The notes under the pieces are model-generated. The model made no database searches, was not told the origin of the DNA, and saw nothing but the letters and a program-made list of their open reading frames with translations. Shown here piece after piece: positions 1-8,669 of a DNA stretch of 64,000 nt (position 1 is its first letter; the number at the start of each line of letters is the position of its first letter). The position numbers and the translations under genes are program-made. The stretch lies in assembly GCF_900102085.1 (NCBI RefSeq), contig NZ_FMVM01000019.1:1-64000 (forward strand), given 5' to 3'. The stretch is from Paenibacillus polysaccharolyticus (GTDB lineage Bacteria > Bacillota > Bacilli > Paenibacillales > Paenibacillaceae).

Positions 1-271
1 CTAATTCTTTTGCGCCAAGAAGTTTCAAAGCTTCATCGTATTTCTCCTGCAGTTCTTGATAGTTGGCTGCATCTTGCTGTATTTGTTGCGTTTCTTTTTG
101 TTTTTTAGCCACCAGTTCCCCCACCTCATCTTCATATTGACGAACCCAAGTCGTCAGCGTTTTAGGAGACATGCCGTACTTTCGTGCTACGACCTCTGTC
201 CGGAGGCCAGAAAGCACCTCTACGACATATTCCTTTTTCGCCTCAACTGGGCATCTAAATCGTCTTTTCAT
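1..271 (-). mobile_element. IS3-like transposase OrfA, N-terminal part, cut by window edge
   Basis: The minus-strand frame opens with ATG at 271 behind a GAGGAGA ribosome-binding site and stays open to base 1, giving 90 codons without a stop. The start MKRRFRCPVEAKKEYV, the helix-turn-helix stretch containing RKYGMSPKTLTTWVRQYE (about residues 31-48) and the Glu/Lys/Gln-rich coiled-coil tail match the HTH OrfA subunit of IS3-type transposases, which binds the IS ends. The rest of the element, including any OrfB integrase, lies left of the window. Whether the element is intact cannot be judged. Confidence 0.75.
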
Positions 272-344
272 GAATACTCTCCTCATTTCATTTAGTGTAT
301 CTGAGGTGGCTTCGAGTGTCCAATTGGATTAGGGGGCTTTAAAG
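272..344. other. Probable outer end of the IS element
   Basis: About 70 bp lie between the transposase start and the first dispersed repeat. They carry the leader of the transposase gene and presumably the terminal inverted repeat. The opposite end is outside the window, so the exact boundary and any target duplication cannot be set. Confidence 0.35.
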
Positions 345-409
345 CCTGAGATCGTTAGATCTCCATAAGGGCAAAAAAGGCCGGAATAAGCTCTCCTGAG
401 ATCGTTAGA
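345..409. repeat. Pair of 15-bp direct repeats (REP-like)
   Basis: The 15-mer CCTGAGATCGTTAGA occurs at 345-359 and again at 395-409, 50 bp apart. The shared core GAGATCGTTA also forms the right arm of the inverted repeat at 24031-24132, so these look like members of one dispersed intergenic family. The following stretch 410-597 is pyrimidine-rich and I see no gene in it. Confidence 0.5.
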
Positions 410-597
410 ATTTCAAATACTATGGCTTGTCTTGAAGCCTGTTTTGTAACCCACTGCAGTACTTTTTACCCCTAGTTCGTCCCTTGTTGCGTCGCTTCCC
501 CTTGATGTGAACCTGCATGCCTGCGGTAAACTTCCTAACGTCCCACTCACTCCGCAACTCCATTTGCGTGTAACTCTTCAACTTTACTCTACTCTCT

Positions 598-1095
598 TTA
601 CTCGATTGTATATGTGGTCACAAATGAAGGTCGCGGGAACATAGTTGGCTTCTGCGCGGTCAGGCCCTCACTAGTGCTGCGGTTACGATGGGCGTGGTTA
701 TAAGCTTGCGATTGTTGCCAGCCTTTGAAATGTTCTTCTGTTTGCCACAGTGTCAGTACGACATACGTATCACCCTTCAATGGACGAAGTACACGAATAC
801 CGACGAATCCAGGTTCATCTTCAACTTTGCGGGCACGGTTCTTAAAACGTTCCTCAAAATCATTCCGGCCATCTTCGGTTACAGGAATGTTGTTCAGCAC
901 AGCAAATCCACCGCCTGCCCATGCTCCTGCATCATCGAATGCTTCATAAGAAGCTACCTGTTCATCTGACTCAATATCCAGCAGACGATCAGTGGTTTCC
1001 ATAGCGAGAAGTACCTGACCTTCAGCTCGCAGTGTCAGATGTGGATATGCCGTAAGTGCATCCGGTAACGGGGATGGGATCAAATAAATATACAT
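598..1095 (-). CDS. hmoB: HmoB-like haem-degrading monooxygenase (ABM fold)
   Basis: The product is a 165-residue protein of the antibiotic-biosynthesis-monooxygenase fold. Its length and its C-terminal position of the ABM domain (about residues 62-160) match Bacillus HmoB, which opens haem to release iron. The IsdG-type catalytic set is recognisable as Asn69, Trp126 and His136, with the Trp-His spacing of ten that the family keeps. The ATG at 1095 follows an AGGAGG site ten bases away. It is a single gene whose 3' end faces the IS fragment. The haem role is inferred from family resemblance; haem binding has not been shown here. Confidence 0.8.
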   Translation of the reverse strand: MYIYLIPSPLPDALTAYPHLTLRAEGQVLLAMETTDRLLDIESDEQVASYEAFDDAGAWAGGGFAVLNNIPVTEDGRNDFEERFKNRARKVEDEPGFVGIRVLRPLKGDTYVVLTLWQTEEHFKGWQQSQAYNHAHRNRSTSEGLTAQKPTMFPRPSFVTTYTIE

Positions 1096-1316
1096 AGGAA
1101 GTTTGCCTCCTCTTTATACGTAAATTCAAAATAAGTTTGCCTATACTTTTACACGGGAGAACGTAGAGGACAGAAATAAGCTGGAGAAGCAGAGCGTTCG
1201 CTTCATACAACTCAACATAGCATACGGGAACGGACGAGTCCAATTTGCCAATAATCTGGTTAGAGGAACCTGTTTCATGATAAAGTAGAACCACTACAAG
1301 CAGAACGGGTGATCGT

Positions 1317-3635
1317 ATGAAAACAACAATTCGGATATCAGTCAGGCCACTGGTCGAGTATGTTTATCGGAGCGGCAGCATCCGTCCCGGATTCCGCACC
1401 AATGCCTCGATGCAGGAGGGGACGCGAATCCATCAGCGTGTGCAGAAGGCATATACCGAAGAGGATTTAAAAGAAGTTGTACTCGAAGCCGAGCTTCAAC
1501 ATGGGGATTTGACCTACGTCATTGAAGGCCGATGTGATGGCTTGATTCGCTTGGAGGGGCAATTAACGGTGGATGAGATCAAATCCACGGCGGGTAACCT
1601 GGACGAACTGGAAGGCGGCCTCGACGTGCACTGGGCCCAGGCGAAGATGTATGCCTTTATGTATGCCGCTCAGCATGGTGAGCCGCGGATGCAGGTGCAG
1701 TTGACGTATGTGCATTCGGTGACGGGTGAAGAGCGGCGGTTTCGCCGCATGGCGGAGCGGCAGGAGCTCGAGCAGTTTGCATCAGAAGTCATCGCCGGAT
1801 ATGCACCGTATGCGGAGATGATTGTTGCTTATGAAGCGGAGCGGGACGTTAGTGTGCGCGAGTTGCCGTTTCCTTTTCGCAAATACCGGGAAGGGCAGCG
1901 TAAGCTGGCAGGTGCAGTGTACAAAACGATTCGTGAAGGACAGGGACTTATGGCCAAAGCACCTACAGGCATCGGCAAAACCATGTCCGTGCTCTTTCCT
2001 ACGGTGAAAGCCATCGGTGAAGGTGAGGCCAGTCGTTTGTTCTACTTGACCGCGAGGACGACAACGAGAGTGGCGGCGGAGGAAGCTTTTGCCCGGATGC
2101 AGGCAGAAGGGTTGAACATGCATGTCATCAGCCTGACGGCGAAGGACAAAATTTGCTTCAAGGACGAGGAAGCCTGCGATACAGGGCAATGTGGCATGTG
2201 TGAAGGGTATTATGACCGAATTAATGGTGCTGTGCTGGACATGCTGGAACATGAAACGTTGATGACACGGCCCGTTATTGAGCAGTATGCCCGCAAACAT
2301 CGGGTGTGTCCGTTTGAATTCTCGCTGGATGCGGCATATGCAGCCGATGCGGTGATCTGCGATTACAACTACATTTTCGATCCGCGTATTTCACTCAAAC
2401 GGATGCTGGAGGAACAGAAGCGCAAGACGGTGCTGCTAGTAGATGAGGCACATAATCTGGTGGATCGCGGGCGTATGATGTTCTCGGCAGAGTTGGAAAA
2501 GGCCGTTTTTCTCGATGTCAAAAGAGAGTTCCAGACGCTGGGCAGCAGTGTGCCTGCTGCCAAAGCGATTGTGGATTATACCGGGGCCATCGACAAGTAT
2601 CTGATCACCCTTCGTAAGAACGGCGGAGAAGAGGGCAAGATTATACAGCAAGAAGCACCAGAGGAACTAATTGAACGGCTTGAGCCTTTTGTCATGGTGG
2701 CGGAGCAATGTCTGGCCGAGGGTGGATCTGGCAATGCTGAGATGGATCAGCTGCTGCTTGATGCGTATTTTACAGCACAGAACTTCGTACGAATTGCCAG
2801 GCTATATGACGAGCGTTTTATCACCTATGCAGAGTGTGTCCGAAGCGAGGTACGGGTGAAACTGTTCTGTCTGGACCCATCTTTGCTACTGCGGCAGACG
2901 GCGAAGGGCTTCCGCTCAACCATTCATTTCTCGGCAACCTTGTCACCTCTTCGTTATTACCGCGATATGCTGGGGGCAGAGGAAGAGGACTACACATTGC
3001 AGATTCCGTCGCCGTTCAACCGGGAACAGCTGGATGTTCGGCTCATGCCTCTGTCTGTGCGTTATAAAGACCGGGAGCGATCCAAACGCCCGATTGCCGA
3101 GATGTTACAGCAGCTCGTATCCGAGTGGCCGCGCAGCAACCTGCTGGTCTTTTTCCCTTCCTATCCGTACATGCGTGAAATCTATCAAGCATATACACAG
3201 CTTCCGGGGGCCAGCGATGCGGATACGGTGATGCAGGAGCAAGGCATGAACGAACAGGAGCGAGAGCAGTTCCTGGCGGCTTTCCAGCCACATCCCGAGC
3301 GCACACGTCTTGTTTTTGCTGTAATGGGCGGTGTGTTCTCGGAAGGGGTCGATCTGCCAGGAGACCGTCTGAATGGCGTTGTCGTTGTAGGAGCAGGGTT
3401 GCCGCAGATTGGTCTGGAGAACAACGTGCTTAAGGATTATTTTGATAAATCAGGACGTAACGGTTTTAATTATGCTTATGTTTTCCCAGGCATGAATAAA
3501 GTGCTTCAGGCTGGGGGCAGGCTCATTCGAACGGAAGAAGATAAGGGTGTGCTCGTGCTAGTTGATGACCGTTTCACGCAGGAGCCGTATCGTTCTCTTT
3601 TACCTGACGAATGGATGGATTATAAACGGATTTGA
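1317..3635 (+). CDS. Rad3/DinG-type DNA helicase with N-terminal PD-(D/E)XK nuclease-like domain
   Basis: This 772-residue protein joins two modules. Residues about 1-170 carry a Cas4/RecB-like nuclease core: Asp86-Glu87-Ile88-Lys89 followed by Gln108 and Tyr112, as in the QxxxY motif. The remainder is a superfamily 2 helicase of the XPD/DinG kind with Walker A APTGIGKT at 215-222 and DEAH at 376-379. Cysteines 280, 287, 292, 295 and 331 sit between these motifs, where XPD-type helicases bind a 4Fe-4S cluster. A DNA-repair role with 5'-3' unwinding is inferred. The ATG has only a weak ribosome-binding site. No operon partner is evident; the gene ends 200 bp before an unrelated amylase. Confidence 0.85.
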   Translation: MKTTIRISVRPLVEYVYRSGSIRPGFRTNASMQEGTRIHQRVQKAYTEEDLKEVVLEAELQHGDLTYVIEGRCDGLIRLEGQLTVDEIKSTAGNLDELEGGLDVHWAQAKMYAFMYAAQHGEPRMQVQLTYVHSVTGEERRFRRMAERQELEQFASEVIAGYAPYAEMIVAYEAERDVSVRELPFPFRKYREGQRKLAGAVYKTIREGQGLMAKAPTGIGKTMSVLFPTVKAIGEGEASRLFYLTARTTTRVAAEEAFARMQAEGLNMHVISLTAKDKICFKDEEACDTGQCGMCEGYYDRINGAVLDMLEHETLMTRPVIEQYARKHRVCPFEFSLDAAYAADAVICDYNYIFDPRISLKRMLEEQKRKTVLLVDEAHNLVDRGRMMFSAELEKAVFLDVKREFQTLGSSVPAAKAIVDYTGAIDKYLITLRKNGGEEGKIIQQEAPEELIERLEPFVMVAEQCLAEGGSGNAEMDQLLLDAYFTAQNFVRIARLYDERFITYAECVRSEVRVKLFCLDPSLLLRQTAKGFRSTIHFSATLSPLRYYRDMLGAEEEDYTLQIPSPFNREQLDVRLMPLSVRYKDRERSKRPIAEMLQQLVSEWPRSNLLVFFPSYPYMREIYQAYTQLPGASDADTVMQEQGMNEQEREQFLAAFQPHPERTRLVFAVMGGVFSEGVDLPGDRLNGVVVVGAGLPQIGLENNVLKDYFDKSGRNGFNYAYVFPGMNKVLQAGGRLIRTEEDKGVLVLVDDRFTQEPYRSLLPDEWMDYKRI

Positions 3636-3728
3636 TGATGTTTACGTTTTTTATGTATTTATCGTGCTGTTTTCAGTGCTTTACGAAAAATTTTCATTGA
3701 ATTTCTTAAAATTCTTTCATTTTCATGA

Positions 3729-3756
3729 TTGAAACATAGGGCAATCGGGTTATAAC
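3729..3756 (+). promoter_or_regulatory. Possible sigma-A promoter of the amylase gene
   Basis: TTGAAA at 3729-3734 and TATAAC at 3751-3756 are separated by 16 bp, about 80 bp before the amylase start. Confidence 0.45.
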
Positions 3757-3835
3757 TTGGTTAGCACGAACGAACAACGGCGATACCCTATCCGTTCCGC
3801 GGTCCGCTTCGCATGCAAATCAAGGAGGTCGGTTT

Positions 3836-5302
3836 GTGATGAAGAGAAATCATACCATGATGCAGTTTTTTGAATGGCATTTGGCTGCAGACGGAAATCA
3901 TTGGAAGCGACTGGCTGACATGGCCCCGGAACTGAAAGCAAAAGGCATAGACTCTGTATGGGTGCCTCCTGTAACAAAGGCAGTGTCTGCAGAGGATACA
4001 GGTTATGGCGTATATGATCTGTACGATCTGGGTGAATTTGATCAAAAGGGTACGGTACGCACGAAATATGGCACCAAGCAGGAACTGGTGGAAGCCATCG
4101 CAGAATGTCAGAAGAGCGGCATTGCCGTTTATGTGGATCTCGTAATGAATCATAAGGCCGGAGCAGATGAGAAGGAAGTCTTTAAAGTGATCGAGGTTGA
4201 TCCCAATGATCGAACGAAGGAGATATCCGAGCCATTCGAGATCGAAGGCTGGACGAAGTTCACATTCCCAGGCCGGGGCAACGAATATTCTTCCTTCAAA
4301 TGGACATCCGAACACTTCAACGGCACCGATTTTGATGCAAAAGAAGAACGTACGGGTGTGTTCCGCATTGCCGGCGAGAACAAAACCTGGAATGAAAATG
4401 TCGATGATGAGTTTGGCAACTATGATTATCTGATGTTTGCGAATATAGATTATAACCACCCGGATGTACGGCATGAAATGATCGAGTGGGGCAAATGGTT
4501 GATCGATACGTTGCAATGCGGCGGGTTCCGACTGGACGCGATCAAACATATTAACCATGAGTTTATCAAGGAATTTACTGCAGAGATGATCCGCAAACGC
4601 GGGCAAGATTTCTATATCGTCGGTGAGTTCTGGAATCCCAACCTGGATGCTTGTCGTACCTTTTTAGATACAGTGGATTACCAAATTGATTTGTTTGACG
4701 TATCGCTTCACTATAAATTTCATGAGGCCTCATTGGCTGGACGCGATTTCGATCTTTCCAAAATTTTTGACGACACCTTGGTTCAGACTCATCCAACCCA
4801 TGCGGTGACTTTTGTAGATAACCATGATTCACAGCCTCATGAGGCGCTCGAATCCTGGGTTGGCGATTGGTTCAAGCCGAGCGCGTATGCACTGACGCTA
4901 CTGCGTCGTGACGGATATCCCGTCGTCTTTTACGGCGATTATTACGGGATTGGCGGACCTGAACCGGTGGAGGGCAAAAAAGAGATTTTGGACATTCTGT
5001 TGTCAGCTCGTTGCAACAAAGCTTATGGAGAGCAGGAAGACTATTTCGATCATCCCAACACCATTGGTTGGGTTCGTCGCGGATTGGAAGAGTTTGAAGG
5101 CTCGGGTTGCGCAGTGGTCATCTCAAACGGAGATGACGGTGAGAAGAGAATGTTTGTCGGAGAGCATCGTGCAGGGGAAGTCTGGGAAGACCTGACCGGT
5201 AGTTGTGAAGATTCGATCACCATTGAGGAAGATGGCTGGGCTACGTTCCACGTCTGCGGCGGAGGTGTGTCCGTCTGGGCACTGTCTGAGCAGAATGGCT
5301 AG
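3836..5302 (+). CDS. Cytoplasmic alpha-amylase, GH13 subfamily 5 type
   Basis: The 488-residue enzyme hydrolyses alpha-1,4 bonds in starch-like glucans. It starts almost directly with the conserved MMQFFEWH segment, so it lacks a signal peptide and should act on internal or imported maltodextrins. The catalytic residues are visible as nucleophile Asp234 (GFRLDAIKH), acid/base Glu264 (IVGEFWNP) and Asp331 (FVDNHD). The start is GTG at 3836 or ATG at 3839; AAGGAGG at 3822-3828 is 7 or 10 bases away, so both are possible. The length is normal for intracellular members. No glucan transporter lies next to it. Confidence 0.92.
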   Translation: MMKRNHTMMQFFEWHLAADGNHWKRLADMAPELKAKGIDSVWVPPVTKAVSAEDTGYGVYDLYDLGEFDQKGTVRTKYGTKQELVEAIAECQKSGIAVYVDLVMNHKAGADEKEVFKVIEVDPNDRTKEISEPFEIEGWTKFTFPGRGNEYSSFKWTSEHFNGTDFDAKEERTGVFRIAGENKTWNENVDDEFGNYDYLMFANIDYNHPDVRHEMIEWGKWLIDTLQCGGFRLDAIKHINHEFIKEFTAEMIRKRGQDFYIVGEFWNPNLDACRTFLDTVDYQIDLFDVSLHYKFHEASLAGRDFDLSKIFDDTLVQTHPTHAVTFVDNHDSQPHEALESWVGDWFKPSAYALTLLRRDGYPVVFYGDYYGIGGPEPVEGKKEILDILLSARCNKAYGEQEDYFDHPNTIGWVRRGLEEFEGSGCAVVISNGDDGEKRMFVGEHRAGEVWEDLTGSCEDSITIEEDGWATFHVCGGGVSVWALSEQNG

Positions 5303-5440
5303 TCTCCGGTCGATTGCGTTCATATGATAGCATGAAATATAAATATCGTATTCATTATCCACCTATTCCCTCATTTGGGGTATTTATTATTGATACTCCT
5401 ATATGTGTATGTTAGTCTTGAGGAGGAAAGGTGGGATAGG

Positions 5441-5626
5441 ATGATATTTGTATACATCTTTTTAAGTTTTATTGCTATATCAATACTTTCTTGGTTGTTC
5501 AATATAATTGGGATAAATATTTTTGAAGGACCTGATTCATCAGCTTTGTATGTTTATGCCTCAATTATCATAGGTATATTATTTGAGATAAGTAGCAAAT
5601 TAAATAAATCCGAGAAAAGAAACTGA
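5441..5626 (+). CDS. Small two-helix membrane protein, unknown
   Basis: From the ATG at 5441 the frame encodes 61 residues with two hydrophobic helices (about 2-22 and 37-50) and a short basic tail. An AGGAGG lies at 5421-5426 with a second purine run nearer the ATG. The same frame is open back to a TTG at 5375, which would add 22 residues, so the start is uncertain. I do not recognise a family. The gene sits between the amylase and a terminator and could be a relic; an overlapping frame at 5332 supplies a hydrophilic start in another phase. Confidence 0.4.
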   Translation: MIFVYIFLSFIAISILSWLFNIIGINIFEGPDSSALYVYASIIIGILFEISSKLNKSEKRN

Positions 5627-5690
5627 ATCTCTACATGGACAGGTTTGCATGTAAAGAAGGTCAGTTTGTAAAACAATAAATCCATAAACT

Positions 5691-5722
5691 TCAAAAAGGT
5701 CATCTGCGGATGACCTTTTTGA
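5691..5722. terminator. Bidirectional terminator hairpin
   Basis: A perfect 14-bp stem (5691-5704 with 5709-5722) closes a 4-base loop TGCG and is bordered by A5 and T5 tracts. It lies between genes that converge, so it can serve both. Confidence 0.85.
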
Positions 5723-5798
5723 GTTGTACAAGGTATGTCTAGGACGAAGCGTATAAAGCACAAACGGGAGGGGGGAAGGGTGGTCCTGAGCATCCGAA

Positions 5799-6551
5799 TT
5801 ACTGGTCCAACTCAAAGGACTCCAGCGTGCCAGCCATGCGCAGATCACCCGCGTACGTACGGTTGAATGCTGCGCGTTTGTCTGCATCGGCATATTCATC
5901 ATGATAATGCATCAGTACCGTTTTCCGTCTCACTTCAGCGGGTAGCTGCTCCAGATCTTTCAGTGACGTATGGGATTTGATCACCAAATCATGCATATGG
6001 CATTCATGGAAAATCAACTGCACATCGGGTGCAAACCGTTCCACTCGCTCACGATCCAGTGTGCTGTCTGCACTATAGTAAAAATAAGGCTTCGCCATCA
6101 GCCCGTTGCTGACCATGCCGGGAACATGCTGTGTGCGAAATGTCTCGAACGTGACCCCGCCAAGCTCAAAACTTCCGCCATCCGGAAGCGGAATCACATC
6201 ATAATAGTCACTCATTGTACGCTCGCCGTCTGTTGTATACCGCATCCCTGGAGAAAGGATGTTCCACAGTGGGTCAACCAACTCTTCATGAATGAACAGG
6301 CGTGGTTTGCGGTCACCGACAATCTGTCCATAATAGCCGAGCATCTGAACCCCATTAATATGATCCTCATGTAGATGGGTGATAAACACATTATGAATAC
6401 CTGTCATCGCGAATCCGCATTCCTTGAGCGCTTTGGCATTGGACTCTGGAAAATCAATAACCAGATGTGTATCGCCGAATTCAGCGAGTATACTGTTGTG
6501 ATGCTGTTCAACACTAAACATATCTCCTGTGCCTAGAAAAGTGATTTTCAT
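5799..6551 (-). CDS. Metallo-beta-lactamase-fold hydrolase, RNase Z-like
   Basis: This 250-residue protein has the MBL fold. The N-terminal strand MKITFLGTGD is followed by the metal motif HLHEDH (about residues 59-64), and further ligands are likely at QHVPG, YSADST and the C-terminal LMHYHDE. This layout resembles RNase Z/ElaC and related phosphodiesterases that bind two zinc ions. The real substrate is unknown, and the chain is shorter than typical RNase Z. It starts at ATG 6551 behind AAGGAG and is transcribed away from uxaC. Confidence 0.75.
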   Translation of the reverse strand: MKITFLGTGDMFSVEQHHNSILAEFGDTHLVIDFPESNAKALKECGFAMTGIHNVFITHLHEDHINGVQMLGYYGQIVGDRKPRLFIHEELVDPLWNILSPGMRYTTDGERTMSDYYDVIPLPDGGSFELGGVTFETFRTQHVPGMVSNGLMAKPYFYYSADSTLDRERVERFAPDVQLIFHECHMHDLVIKSHTSLKDLEQLPAEVRRKTVLMHYHDEYADADKRAAFNRTYAGDLRMAGTLESFELDQ

Positions 6552-6637
6552 CGCATTTCATCTCCTTGTTTGGCAAATGTAAGACCGCTGTAGGGTCAAG
6601 CTTCCATTGCAATAACCTGTACTGATTCTATCTTAGT

Positions 6638-6696
6638 ATATCAATATTGATATTAGTAACATCAGCATCGATCTTTAAATCGGTATCATTGATGTT
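6638..6696. promoter_or_regulatory. Palindromes in the uxaC / MBL intergenic region
   Basis: A 16-bp perfect palindrome (ATATCAATATTGATAT, 6638-6653) is followed by a stem whose arms are AACATCA (6658-6664) and TGATGTT (6690-6696). They lie between two divergent genes and could be operator sites or an RNA stem; no binding protein is identified. Confidence 0.4.
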
Positions 6697-6743
6697 AAAT
6701 CCAGTATACTGTGTTTCCAAGAGTGTGCCTAAACCAACCTTTT

Positions 6744-6758
6744 TTGAGAACGCTATCA
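6744..6758 (+). promoter_or_regulatory. Candidate catabolite response element (cre) upstream of uxaC
   Basis: TTGAGAACGCTATCA agrees with the Bacillus cre consensus WTGNAARCGNWWNCA at all but one position. It lies about 95 bp before uxaC, so CcpA control of glucuronate use is plausible. Confidence 0.5.
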
Positions 6759-6853
6759 TTTTATATTGAACTTTAGGCGAAAACGGTGTAGCGTAAAGAT
6801 GGAAAGTGAACCTAAATGAACGTAAACTCACCTAAAGGGAGCGTGCAAGGCGA

Positions 6854-8293
6854 ATGAAATCTTTTCTGGATGAACAATTTTTACTTCACAATGAAACGGC
6901 AGTCAAGCTGTACGAGCAGTATGCGAAAGACATGCCGATTATGGATTATCACTGCCACCTCAGTCCTCAGGAAATTTACGAGAACAAAACATTTGGCAAT
7001 CTGACAGAGGCCTGGTTGTACGGCGATCATTACAAATGGCGTCTGATGCGGGCTAACGGTGTGGAAGAGAAGTATGTGACGGGCGGCGAAGGGGTAACGG
7101 ATTATGACCGTTTCCTTGCGTATGCCAGAACAGTGCCGATGATGATCGGCAACCCGCTGTATGCATGGTCTCACTTGGAATTACAACGTTATTTCGATGT
7201 ACATGAAGTGCTTAATGAGACAAGCGCTCCAGCGATCTGGGAAAAAGTAAATGCCAAACTGACCGGCGAAGGCTTCGGTGCGCGTGATCTGATTACCAAA
7301 TCCAATGTCACCGTGGTGTGCACCACCGATGATCCAACGGATTCTCTGGAATATCACCTCAAAATTCAGGAGATTGAAGGTTTCGATACAGCAGTTCTGC
7401 CGTCTTTCCGTCCGGACAAAGGACTGGAATTGAACCGGGATACTTTCATCGAGTGGGTAGGCAAGCTTTCACAGGTTGCGGGCACAGCAATTACGGATTA
7501 TGACTCATTCCTGGCTGCGCTTGAATCCCGTGTGGAATTCTTCCATTCCGCAGGTGGTCGTGTATCTGACCACGCACTGGATTACGTGCCGTATGCTGAT
7601 GCAACTCGCGAGGAAGCGGCTGCTGCTTTTGCCAGAGCACTTGCGGGGGAGAAGGTTTCGCGCGCGGAAGAGGACGGATACAAGACGGTTACACTGACAT
7701 TCCTTGGCAAGCTGTATGCAGAGCGTGGCTGGGTCATGCAGTTCCACATCAATGCAGCTCGTAACAACAATACGAAAATGTTCAAACAACTCGGCCCCGA
7801 TACGGGTTATGATGCTGTGAATGATACACCGTTATCATCGGCTGTTATCGGATTGCTGGATACGTTGGAGCAGCAGGACGCTCTGCCAAAAACGATTCTC
7901 TACTCCCTTAATCCAAGGGATAACGAAGTGCTTGCTGCCATTATTGGTAGCTTCCAAGGTGGAGGCGTACCAGGTAAAATTCAGCTTGGCGCGGCATGGT
8001 GGTTCAATGATACGAAGGATGGCATGCTTGCACAGATGAAGGCACTTGCAAATGTGGGGTTGCTCAGCCGCTTTGTCGGCATGTTGACCGATTCCCGAAG
8101 CTTCCTCTCGTATACGAGACATGAATATTTCCGCCGCCTGCTCTGTAATCTGATTGGTGAATGGGCAGAACAAGGTGAAGCACCAAACGATATGGAGCTG
8201 CTCGGTCAGATCGTGCAAGGCATATCCTATAATAATGCTAAAGACTATTTCCCGTTTGCTGCTGTGCCGAAGAGTGTATCTGCTTCAAAATAA
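6854..8293 (+). CDS. uxaC: Glucuronate/galacturonate isomerase
   Basis: The 479-residue product converts D-glucuronate to fructuronate, or galacturonate to tagaturonate, the first step of hexuronate breakdown. The metal-binding start MDYHCHLSPQE near residue 31, the WRLMRANG segment and the overall length match UxaC of the amidohydrolase superfamily. The ATG is preceded by AAAGGGA about 13 bases upstream. No other hexuronate genes (uxuA, uxaB, kdgK) are next to it, so it appears to be a one-gene unit with its own control region and candidate cre. Confidence 0.93.
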   Translation: MKSFLDEQFLLHNETAVKLYEQYAKDMPIMDYHCHLSPQEIYENKTFGNLTEAWLYGDHYKWRLMRANGVEEKYVTGGEGVTDYDRFLAYARTVPMMIGNPLYAWSHLELQRYFDVHEVLNETSAPAIWEKVNAKLTGEGFGARDLITKSNVTVVCTTDDPTDSLEYHLKIQEIEGFDTAVLPSFRPDKGLELNRDTFIEWVGKLSQVAGTAITDYDSFLAALESRVEFFHSAGGRVSDHALDYVPYADATREEAAAAFARALAGEKVSRAEEDGYKTVTLTFLGKLYAERGWVMQFHINAARNNNTKMFKQLGPDTGYDAVNDTPLSSAVIGLLDTLEQQDALPKTILYSLNPRDNEVLAAIIGSFQGGGVPGKIQLGAAWWFNDTKDGMLAQMKALANVGLLSRFVGMLTDSRSFLSYTRHEYFRRLLCNLIGEWAEQGEAPNDMELLGQIVQGISYNNAKDYFPFAAVPKSVSASK

Positions 8294-8348
8294 ATATCGA
8301 TTCAACAGGTCTAATTTAAAAAAATCTATTTAGAAAATTCTATTTTAA

Positions 8349-8407
8349 AAAAGCTCTCTACTCCCTTTGTTTGGTCTTAATCAAACTGATGGGTTGGGGG
8401 CTTTTTG
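8349..8407 (+). terminator. Probable uxaC terminator
   Basis: Nested complementary pieces (AAAAGC with GCTTTT, CCC with GGG, GTTTG with CAAAC) end in a T5 run just downstream of uxaC. The stem is interrupted, so the call is moderate. Confidence 0.5.
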
Positions 8408-8524
8408 TCATGGGATGGCTAAGAGTAAACATGCTGTCAAGTAGAAGCGCAAGTGATTATATGGGTGTTCAGATAGCATTGGAATGCTCTCTGATGTTGG
8501 ATGCTTTTGACATGAATGAAATGA

Positions 8525-8553
8525 TTGACATATACATAAGCTGAGAATATACT
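8525..8553 (+). promoter_or_regulatory. Near-consensus sigma-A promoter of the marR-ABC operon
   Basis: TTGACA at 8525-8530 and TATACT at 8548-8553 are separated by exactly 17 bp. Confidence 0.85.
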
Positions 8554-8565
8554 TAGGTAACCTAA
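8553..8565. promoter_or_regulatory. Palindromic operator overlapping the marR promoter
   Basis: TTAGGTAACCTAA is a perfect 13-bp palindrome around a central A. It begins at the last base of the -10 box, where a bound MarR dimer would block initiation. This fits autorepression by the first gene of the operon. Confidence 0.65.
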
Positions 8566-8669
8566 TTAATTGATTGACTATTAAATTGATCATCTATTAA
8601 ATCGGTAGGCTATTAACAGGCGATGATTATTTTATGGAACATGATGTTCCGAAGAAGGAGGGTGATGTG

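Noticed and set aside
3788..4606. Long open frame on the minus strand opposite the amylase gene
   Set aside because: It lies fully antisense to a clear GH13 enzyme, has no ribosome-binding site and no recognisable domain.
6628..6831. 67-codon open frame upstream of uxaC
   Set aside because: It covers the palindromes and the cre-like site and has no ribosome-binding site; better explained as regulatory DNA.
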